Positions 1 to 5,012 of a stretch of DNA of 14,148 bases are shown here, in pieces; the first letter of the stretch is position 1; the number at the start of each line of letters is the position of its first letter. The stretch lies in assembly GCA_041913505.1 (NCBI GenBank), contig JAYSFC010000101.1, forward strand, positions 1 through 14,148, in the 5' to 3' direction. The translations under genes and the position numbers were made by a program. This DNA comes from JAYSFC01 sp041913505 (GTDB lineage: Bacteria; Pseudomonadota; Gammaproteobacteria; Burkholderiales; Burkholderiaceae_C). The notes beneath the pieces are model-generated. The model made no database searches and had not been told where the DNA came from. It saw nothing but the letters and a program-made list of their open reading frames with translations.

Positions 1-1471
1 CCGTCATGTAGTGGCAGCCGATGCCGGCCACGGCGCGCGAGCCCTCGGGCACGCGCGTGCTCGTGTTGTGCGGGCAGCCGCTGCAGAACCAGGGGGCGCG
101 CTCGCCGGTGTCGGTCTTCACCTCGAGCAGGCCGCGCTCGCGCGCGTCGATGATTGACAGGCGCGCGTCCATGCGCGCCACGATGTCCGAGGGCACGCCC
201 AGCTTCTTGAGCCGCTTGGCGATGGCCTTGGCGATGATGGCGGGCGTGAGGTCGGCCTTGGGGCGCAGCAGCCAGTTCTGGCTGGGGTTGGGCATGCTCC
301 ATTCGCCGCCCGAGTTGTCGCCCTCCTGCTCGTCGAACTTGCCCAGCACGTTGGGGCGCACGTCGGCGCGCCAGTTGTAGAGCTCTTCCTTGAGCTGGTA
401 TTCAATGACCTGGCGCTTTTCCTCGACGACGAGGATTTCCTGCAGGCCCTGCGCGAAATCGCGCGTGATCGTGGCCTCCAGCGGCCAGACCACGTTGACC
501 TTGTGCACGCGGATGCCGAGCTGGTGGCAGGTGTCGTCATCCAGGCCCAGGTCTACCAGCGCCTGGCGCATGTCGTTGTAGGCCTTGCCGCTGGCGATGA
601 TGCCGAAGCGATCCTGCGGGCCCTGGATCACGTTGTAGTTGAGCTTGTTGGCGCGCACGTAGGCCAGGGCGGCGTACCACTTGTAGTCCATCAGGCGCGC
701 TTCCTGCTCGAGCGGCGCGTCGGGCCAGCGGATGTGCAGGCCGCCCGGGGGCATCTGGAAATCCTCGGGGATGATGATCTTCACGCGGTCGGGGTCTACC
801 GAGATGCTGCTGGAGGACTCCACCACCTCCTGGATGGTCTTGAGGCCCGACCACAGGCCCGAGAAGCGGCTCATCGCGAAGGCGTGCAGGCCCATGTCGA
901 GGATGTCCTGCACGCTCGAGGGGAAGAACACCGGCAGGCCGCAGGCCTTGAAGATGTGGTCGCTTTGGTGCGCGGCCGTGCTGCTCTTGCTGATGTGGTC
1001 GTCGCCCGCCACGGCGATCACGCCGCCGTGCCGGGCGGTGCCGGCCATGTTGGCGTGCTTGAACACGTCGGAGCAGCGGTCCACGCCGGGGCCCTTGCCG
1101 TACCAGATGCCGAACACGCCGTCGAACTTCTTGGACTGCGGGTACAGGTCGAGCTGCTGCGTGCCCCACACGGCCGTGGCGCCCAGCTCCTCGTTCACGC
1201 CGGGCTGAAACACGATGTTGTGAGCGGCCAGGTGCTTCTTGGCAGACCACAGGGCCTGGTCGTAGCCGCCCAGCGGCGAGCCGCGGTAGCCGCTGATGAA
1301 GCCCGCGGTGTTCAGGCCCGCGATCGCGTCGCGCTGGCGCTGCAGCATGGGCAGGCGCACCAGGGCCTGCACGCCGCTCATGAAGGCGCGGCCTTCGCCC
1401 AGGGTGTATTTGTCTTCCAGCGTGACGGTTTCGAGGGCCTTGCGGATGGATTCGGGCAAGGGTGCGTTCAT
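1..1471 (-). CDS. Indolepyruvate ferredoxin oxidoreductase, fused aerobic type (5' part, truncated by window edge)
   Basis: The first 490 residues are present. The family oxidatively decarboxylates indolepyruvate and related aryl or branched 2-oxoacids to acyl-CoA, using thiamine diphosphate and passing electrons to ferredoxin, in amino acid catabolism. The visible part matches the IorA-like pyrimidine-binding region, with segments such as GFISGYRGSPLGGYD (about residues 57-71) and FGIWYGKGPGVDR, then FCSGCPHNTSTR with C463 and C466, equivalent to the CPGCPH motif that opens the TPP-binding domain of IorA, and GIGCHYM at the cut end. Proteobacterial fused forms usually run to about 1150-1200 residues and also carry the IorB-like part, so more than half lies outside the window. 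The ATG at 1471 is preceded by AGGAG at good spacing. It is divergent from an AsnC/Lrp regulator, its likely controller. Family assignment is firm; exact substrate is inferred. Confidence 0.93.
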   Translation of the reverse strand, partial: MNAPLPESIRKALETVTLEDKYTLGEGRAFMSGVQALVRLPMLQRQRDAIAGLNTAGFISGYRGSPLGGYDQALWSAKKHLAAHNIVFQPGVNEELGATAVWGTQQLDLYPQSKKFDGVFGIWYGKGPGVDRCSDVFKHANMAGTARHGGVIAVAGDDHISKSSTAAHQSDHIFKACGLPVFFPSSVQDILDMGLHAFAMSRFSGLWSGLKTIQEVVESSSSISVDPDRVKIIIPEDFQMPPGGLHIRWPDAPLEQEARLMDYKWYAALAYVRANKLNYNVIQGPQDRFGIIASGKAYNDMRQALVDLGLDDDTCHQLGIRVHKVNVVWPLEATITRDFAQGLQEILVVEEKRQVIEYQLKEELYNWRADVRPNVLGKFDEQEGDNSGGEWSMPNPSQNWLLRPKADLTPAIIAKAIAKRLKKLGVPSDIVARMDARLSIIDARERGLLEVKTDTGERAPWFCSGCPHNTSTRVPEGSRAVAGIGCHYMT

Positions 1472-1592
1472 CGTGTTGTCTCCTTCGCGGGTTCGTGGGG
1501 CCGCGTCTTGTGGGGCGGAACGTGGGCGCCTGCCAGTTAGGGTGGCGGCTCCAGTGTGCAGAGGAGTGTATGCCCTTGTCGCCGATAGGTGT

Positions 1593-1622
1593 TTGCTTTT
1601 GATGCCGTATTTGCGCTATCTT
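1593..1622 (+). promoter_or_regulatory. Candidate sigma-70 promoter of the AsnC/Lrp regulator
   Basis: A -35-like TTGCTT (1593-1598) and a -10-like TATCTT (1617-1622) are 18 bases apart, giving a start near 1629. This is a prediction by eye in an AT-richer stretch of a GC-rich region. If right, it rules out the TTG at 1621 as the regulator's start and fits initiation at 1654. TTGCG also occurs twice 10 bases apart (1611 and 1621), overlapping the -10. Confidence 0.35.
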
Positions 1623-1624
1623 GC

Positions 1625-1637
1625 GAAAGATTCTTTC
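1625..1637. promoter_or_regulatory. Palindrome GAAAGA-T-TCTTTC, candidate operator for the AsnC/Lrp regulator
   Basis: A perfect inverted repeat with 6-base arms around one central base lies in the divergent region between the oxidoreductase and the AsnC/Lrp gene. It covers the predicted transcription start of the regulator and lies 16 bases before the chosen start codon. AsnC/Lrp proteins bind AT-rich palindromes and commonly repress their own gene, so position and symmetry suggest an autoregulatory site. Binding is inference. Confidence 0.4.
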
Positions 1638-1653
1638 TCATTTGGTGGATATT

Positions 1654-2130
1654 TTGAACAACCTGGACAAATTCGACCTGGCCATCCTGCAGGAACTGCA
1701 ATCCGACGCGCGCCTGACCAACGCCGAACTGGCCCAGCGCGTGGGCCTCTCGGCCGCGCCCTGCTGGCGCCGCGTGCGTGCGCTGGAGGAGGCGGGCTTC
1801 ATCAAGGGCTACCGCGCCGAAATCGACCGGCGCAAGATCGGCCTGGGCGTGCTGGCCTTTGTGCGCCTGGATGCCGACCGCAACACCGGCGGCCTCACGC
1901 AGGCCATGGAGGAGGCCATCCGGAAGATCCCCGAGGTGGTCTCGTGCCACTACATCAGCGGCACCGGCACCTTCGAGCTGCAGGTCGTGGCGCGCGACCT
2001 CGACAGCTTTTCGCAGTTCGCGCGCAACGTGCTGCTCAATCTGCCCAACGTGAAAGACATGCACACCAGCTTCTCGCTGGGCGAGGTGAAGGCCAGCGGT
2101 GCACTGCCGCTGGCACACCTGCAGCAGTAA
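1654..2130 (+). CDS. AsnC/Lrp family transcriptional regulator
   Basis: A 158-residue protein of normal length for the family. The N-terminal winged helix-turn-helix (about residues 4-55) contains LDKFDLAILQELQ, LTNAELAQRVGLS and PCWRRVRALEEAGFI. The C-terminal RAM effector-binding and oligomerisation domain (about 65-145) contains GLGVLAFVRLD and the central CHYISGTGTFELQVVARD segment. Such proteins form dimers to octamers and respond to amino acids. The divergent 2-oxoacid oxidoreductase suggests control of aromatic or branched amino acid catabolism, which is an inference. Possible starts are TTG 1621, GTG 1645 and TTG 1654. I chose 1654 because GGTGGA (1644-1649) lies just upstream, homologues start close to LDKFDLAIL, and the predicted promoter and palindrome would otherwise be inside the gene. 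The gene is convergent with mltA. Confidence 0.9.
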   Translation: MNNLDKFDLAILQELQSDARLTNAELAQRVGLSAAPCWRRVRALEEAGFIKGYRAEIDRRKIGLGVLAFVRLDADRNTGGLTQAMEEAIRKIPEVVSCHYISGTGTFELQVVARDLDSFSQFARNVLLNLPNVKDMHTSFSLGEVKASGALPLAHLQQ

Positions 2131-2140
2131 TGCTCACCTT

Positions 2141-2190
2141 TTAATAGCTGATTGTGACCGCTGGGTAAGCACTAGAGGCCGATTCATTGC
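2141..2190. repeat. Degenerate copy of a Comamonadaceae-type intergenic repeat
   Basis: The 121-base gap between the 3' ends of the regulator and mltA contains TTAATAGCTG, then GGGTAAGC, ACTAGAGGCC and GATT in that order. From memory this resembles an interspersed element common in Acidovorax and relatives, roughly 'ATAGCTG...GCGCTT...GGGTAAGCGCTAGAGGCC', whose AGCGCTT/AAGCGCT arms form a hairpin. Here the arms have decayed to about GTG and CAC, so the hairpin is mostly lost. Lying between convergent genes fits such elements. Recognition rests on recollection and not on a search. Confidence 0.4.
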
Positions 2191-2251
2191 CTATCCGCCA
2201 TGGGAGTCATGCCACCCCCTGCCCCCGGCGCTCTTGCTGTGCCCCCGCGGC

Positions 2252-3403
2252 CTAGCGTGGCCACAGCGCCCACAGGCGCAGGCCCTGCTTGAGCCGCCCG
2301 GCCACGTCGCCGGCTTCGGGGCCCCAGCCCGTGAAATAGTCGGCGCGGACCGCGCCCACGATGGCGCTGCCCGTGTCCTGCGCCATCACGAGGCGGCCGA
2401 GCTGGGCCGTGGGGCCGCTCGAGGCCAGCCACACGGGTGTGCCGTAGGGGATGCTCTGGCGGTCCACCGCGATCGAGCGCCCCGGCGTGAGCGCCACGCC
2501 CTGCGCGCCGCGCGGGCCGAAGGCAGCGTCCAGGCCGTCCAGCGGCTCCTCGCGAAAGAAAACGTAACGCGGATTGCTCCACAGCAGCTCATTCACGCGC
2601 TGCGGGTTGGCCGCGATCCAGGCCTTGATGCCGGGCCAGGTTGCGTCGCGCGTGGCGCCCTGGTCGAGCAGCCAGCGGCCTACGCTCTGGTAAGGCTGGT
2701 CGTTGGTGGCCGCGTAGGCCACGCGCACGAGGCGCTGGCTGCCGTCGGGCTCGGTGACGCGCAGCCGTCCGGAGCCCTGGATGTGCAGCACCAGGGCGTC
2801 CACGGGGTCGCGCAGCCAGGCGATGACGCGGCCCTGCAACGCGGCCTGGGCCTCGGGCAGGGTGTCGATCTGCTGGCGCGTGTACCAGGGCTTGCGGTCG
2901 AACGACGCGGGCGGGCGGTACAACGGCACCGTGAAGCCATTGCCGGGCAGGCGCGACGCATCCATGAAGGGCTCGTAGTAGCCCGTGAGCAGGCCCTCGG
3001 CGTTGCCGTCCAGCGCCTCGACGCGGTAGGGCTGCATGCGTGCGACCATCCAGGCGCGCTGCTCCTCGGGGCTGGCGATCGACAGGCGCCGCACTTCGCT
3101 GCACAGCGGTGCAAAGGCCGGCGCGGGGCGTTCGCAGCCCTTGATCCAGGCGTTCCAGGCCTCGTGCAGCGCGTCGGTGGAAAAGCCCGGCAGCTCCGCC
3201 CAGCGCACGGGCACCCAGCGGCTCCTGGCCTGGGTCAGCGGAGCGGGCAGCGGCGCGCTGTCGCCGGGGATGGTGCCTGCGGGCGGCAACGGCTGCGCGC
3301 CACCTGCGGGTGGGGTGGGCGGCGGCAGGGGCGTGGTTGAGCACGCGGCCAGCGTTCCTACAATCAGCGTCATCAAGAGAACGCGCAGGAGTCTCGGGTT
3401 CAT
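2252..3403 (-). CDS. mltA: Membrane-bound lytic murein transglycosylase A (MltA), lipoprotein
   Basis: A 383-residue protein (E. coli MltA is 365). It cleaves the MurNAc-GlcNAc bond of peptidoglycan to give 1,6-anhydromuramyl ends, acting from the outer membrane's inner face. The N-terminus is a lipoprotein signal with lipobox LAAC (lipidated Cys21), then a proline-rich linker to about residue 60. The MltA domain includes LLTGYYEPFMDAS, and the C-terminal 3D barrel includes RSIAVDRQSIPYGTPVWL and AQDTGSAIVGAVRAD, whose Asp (about D343) matches the catalytic aspartate region of the family. The protein ends GPEAGDVAG...LWALWPR. The ATG at 3403 places the lipobox correctly, although no clear Shine-Dalgarno precedes it. 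The start codon shares CATG with the divergent small gene. The reading frame stays open upstream, but that stretch has no lipoprotein character. Confidence 0.95.
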   Translation of the reverse strand: MNPRLLRVLLMTLIVGTLAACSTTPLPPPTPPAGGAQPLPPAGTIPGDSAPLPAPLTQARSRWVPVRWAELPGFSTDALHEAWNAWIKGCERPAPAFAPLCSEVRRLSIASPEEQRAWMVARMQPYRVEALDGNAEGLLTGYYEPFMDASRLPGNGFTVPLYRPPASFDRKPWYTRQQIDTLPEAQAALQGRVIAWLRDPVDALVLHIQGSGRLRVTEPDGSQRLVRVAYAATNDQPYQSVGRWLLDQGATRDATWPGIKAWIAANPQRVNELLWSNPRYVFFREEPLDGLDAAFGPRGAQGVALTPGRSIAVDRQSIPYGTPVWLASSGPTAQLGRLVMAQDTGSAIVGAVRADYFTGWGPEAGDVAGRLKQGLRLWALWPR

Positions 3404-3542
3404 GGGGTTGATTTTGCTTGAAGCCTTGCTGGCACTGGTGGTGCTGGTGGTGATTGTGTGGTGGACCATGTTCGCGGGCCGCCGCCGCGGCGAGCCGCCG
3501 CGGCCCGCGTCCGAGCACCAGGATCCGCCGTCGCAGGTGTAG
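3402..3542 (+). CDS. Small single-pass membrane protein, 46 residues, unknown function
   Basis: It begins MGLILLEALLALVVLVVIVW, a hydrophobic helix over about residues 2-24, followed by WTMFAGRRRG and a polar, proline-rich tail ending PPSQV. The basic patch after the helix predicts an N-out, C-in orientation by the positive-inside rule. An AGGAG Shine-Dalgarno (3387-3391) is 10 bases before the ATG, which supports real translation. Its start codon overlaps the divergent mltA start by two bases, so the two genes share a control region. I recognise no family. Alternatives are a chance ORF, which is less likely given the SD and the clean helix-plus-basic-anchor pattern, or a small regulator or partner of MltA, for which there is only adjacency. 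Confidence 0.6.
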   Translation: MGLILLEALLALVVLVVIVWWTMFAGRRRGEPPRPASEHQDPPSQV

Positions 3543-3594
3543 GAAGACACCGGCTTTGCATGGGCGTGGCGCGCGTTACACCGTGTCACATATT

Positions 3595-3612
3595 CTGTAA
3601 CAACGCTGTTCA
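3595..3612 (+). promoter_or_regulatory. Pho-box-like direct repeat upstream of the OmpA lipoprotein gene
   Basis: CTGTAAC (3595-3601) and CTGTTCA (3606-3612) are spaced 4 bases apart with an 11-base period, the geometry of a PhoB box (CTGTCAT repeats). Several bases differ from consensus and no convincing -10 follows at the usual distance. The same stretch also holds an inverted pair, GTTACA (3575-3580) and TGTAAC (3596-3601). The rest of the 141-base gap 3543-3683 shows nothing else clear except the downstream ribosome binding site. Confidence 0.25.
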
Positions 3613-3683
3613 CAATGGAACGACCGGTGCGGCCATCGGGCAACGGCGGGCGCCGGCCACCTTCTCCCACAAAGGAAAACGAT

Positions 3684-4337
3684 ATGCGCACATCACACCA
3701 TTCTCTCCTGGGCATTGCGGCCGCGCTCCTGCTGCTGAGCGGCTGCGCAGACATGACCGATACCCAGCGCCGCACGGCCACGGGCGCGGGCGTGGGCGCG
3801 CTGGCCGGCGCCGTGCTCGGCTCGGCCACGGGCGGCAACGCTGGCACCGGCGCGGTGATCGGCGCGGGCGTGGGGGCCCTGGGCACCTACATCTGGTCGC
3901 AGAACATGGAGAAGCAAAAGCGCGAGATGGAGCAGGCCACGCACGGCACGGGCGTGGGCGTGAGCCAGACGGCCGACAACCAGCTCAAGCTCGATATCCC
4001 GAGCGACATCTCGTTCGACACGGGCCGTGCCGACATCAAGTCCAATTTCGCGCCCATCCTCGACCGCTTCGCCGACGGGCTGCGCAACAACCCGAATGCC
4101 GAAGTGCGCATCGTGGGCCACACCGACAGCACGGGCAGCGATGCCATCAACAACCCGCTGTCGCTCAACCGGGCCGAGAGCACGCGCAATTACCTCACGG
4201 CGCGCGGCGTGAGCGGTGCGCGCGTGCAGGTCGAGGGTCGCGGATCGCACCAGCCCATCGCTTCGAACGAGACGGTAGAGGGCCGCGCGCGCAATCGCCG
4301 CGTGGAAATCTTCGTGGGCGAGCGCCCGCGCGGCTGA
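3684..4337 (+). CDS. OmpA family peptidoglycan-binding lipoprotein with glycine-zipper segment (YiaD-like)
   Basis: A 217-residue envelope protein. The signal peptide ends in lipobox LSGC (lipidated Cys21). Residues about 33-68 form a glycine/alanine-rich zipper (TGAGVGALAGAVLGSATGG, then GAVIGAGVGALG) as in 17-kDa-antigen and YiaD-type proteins, able to pack in the membrane or oligomerise. The OmpA C-terminal domain spans about 100-213, with D148 in GHTDSTG and R163 in LNRAEST, 15 residues apart like the diaminopimelate-binding Asp/Arg pair of OmpA. It should link outer membrane to peptidoglycan. AAAGGA (3671-3676) sits 7 bases before the ATG, fixing the start. It stands alone on the plus strand and ends tail-to-tail with the response regulator gene. 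Its neighbour mltA also acts on murein, but the two are not co-transcribed. Confidence 0.92.
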   Translation: MRTSHHSLLGIAAALLLLSGCADMTDTQRRTATGAGVGALAGAVLGSATGGNAGTGAVIGAGVGALGTYIWSQNMEKQKREMEQATHGTGVGVSQTADNQLKLDIPSDISFDTGRADIKSNFAPILDRFADGLRNNPNAEVRIVGHTDSTGSDAINNPLSLNRAESTRNYLTARGVSGARVQVEGRGSHQPIASNETVEGRARNRRVEIFVGERPRG

Positions 4338-4342
4338 AGGCT

Positions 4343-4359
4343 CGGGGGCGTAGCCCCCG
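4343..4359. terminator. GC-rich hairpin between convergent genes
   Basis: CGGGGGC-gta-GCCCCCG forms a perfect 7-base stem with a 3-base loop in the 23-base gap between two stop codons. It is symmetrical, so it could act for both transcripts. There is no following T-tract on either strand, so intrinsic termination is uncertain; it may instead stabilise the 3' ends. Confidence 0.5.
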
Positions 4360-4360
4360 T

Positions 4361-5005
4361 TCAGCCCTGCACGCGCAGCAGGTTGGCCAGTTCCACGGCC
4401 GACTTGACCTGCATCTTGTCGAACACGCGCGCGCGGTGCACCTCCACCGTGCGCACGCTGATGTCGAGTTGGTCCGCGATGAGCTTGTTGGGGATGCCTT
4501 CCACCACGAGGCGCATCACGTCGCGCTCGCGCTCCGTGAGTTCGCCCAGGCGCTGGCGCACCTGCTCGCGCTGGCGCCGCTCCTCGAGGCGGGCGGCCGA
4601 CTGCGCGAGGGCCTGCTCGATGCGGTCCACGAGCGCGTTGTCGGAGAAGGGTTTCTCGTAGAAGTCGAACGCGCCGCGCTTGACCGCGTCCACGGCCGTC
4701 GGCACGTCCGCGTGGCCCGTGAGGAAGATCACGGGCAGCGTGGCGATCTCGCCGCGCGCCACGAGCAGATCGAACAATGCCAGGCCGCTCATGCCGGGCA
4801 TGCGCACGTCCAGCAGCAGGCAGCAGGGGTGCTGGCGGTGCGGCAGGTGGTGGGGCGCGCGCTCGCGCAGCGCGGCCTCGAAGGCCTCGGCGCTATCGAA
4901 GACCTCGCTGGGCAGGCGGCGCGAACGCAGCAGCCAGGCCAGGGCTTCGCGTACATCGGCGTCGTCGTCGACGATGTAGACGGTGGCGTTGGAAACGGGC
5001 TCCAT
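4361..5005 (-). CDS. Response regulator, FixJ/DctR type (receiver + LuxR-type HTH)
   Basis: A 214-residue transcription factor. The receiver (about residues 7-125) shows the acidic pocket VDDDAD, phosphoacceptor D66 in LLLDVRMPGMSGL, T96 in IFLTGHADV and K118 in YEKPF. A linker helix (about 128-152) leads to a LuxR-type helix-turn-helix (about 154-212) with LTERERDVMRLVVEGIPNK and ISVRTVEVHRARVFDKM. The kinase gene ends 7 bases upstream, so this is its cognate partner, probably translated by coupling because the ATG at 5005 lacks a strong Shine-Dalgarno. Just before the phosphorylation strand lies a His/Pro/Cys-rich stretch (residues 51-62) that looks longer than the usual FixJ/NarL loop. The resemblance to DctR and FixJ is general; target genes are unknown. 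Confidence 0.93.
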   Translation of the reverse strand: MEPVSNATVYIVDDDADVREALAWLLRSRRLPSEVFDSAEAFEAALRERAPHHLPHRQHPCCLLLDVRMPGMSGLALFDLLVARGEIATLPVIFLTGHADVPTAVDAVKRGAFDFYEKPFSDNALVDRIEQALAQSAARLEERRQREQVRQRLGELTERERDVMRLVVEGIPNKLIADQLDISVRTVEVHRARVFDKMQVKSAVELANLLRVQG

Positions 5006-5012
5006 CAGAGGG

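Noticed and set aside
503..1540. A 345-codon plus-strand open frame opposite the oxidoreductase
   Set aside because: Antisense to conserved oxidoreductase motifs including CSGCPH; its translation looks like a typical GC-rich shadow.
1565..1570. AGTGTA (TACACT on the minus strand) as a -10 for the oxidoreductase
   Set aside because: No acceptable -35 lies at 16-18 bases, so a promoter call is not supported.
3404..3886. Extension of the mltA frame to a 544-codon protein
   Set aside because: The extra N-terminal part runs opposite the small membrane protein and OmpA genes, and would bury the lipoprotein signal peptide inside the protein.
4343..4359. Reading the hairpin as a classical rho-independent terminator
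   Set aside because: The stem is perfect but no T-tract follows on either strand, so it is listed only as a possible bidirectional terminator or 3'-end stem.
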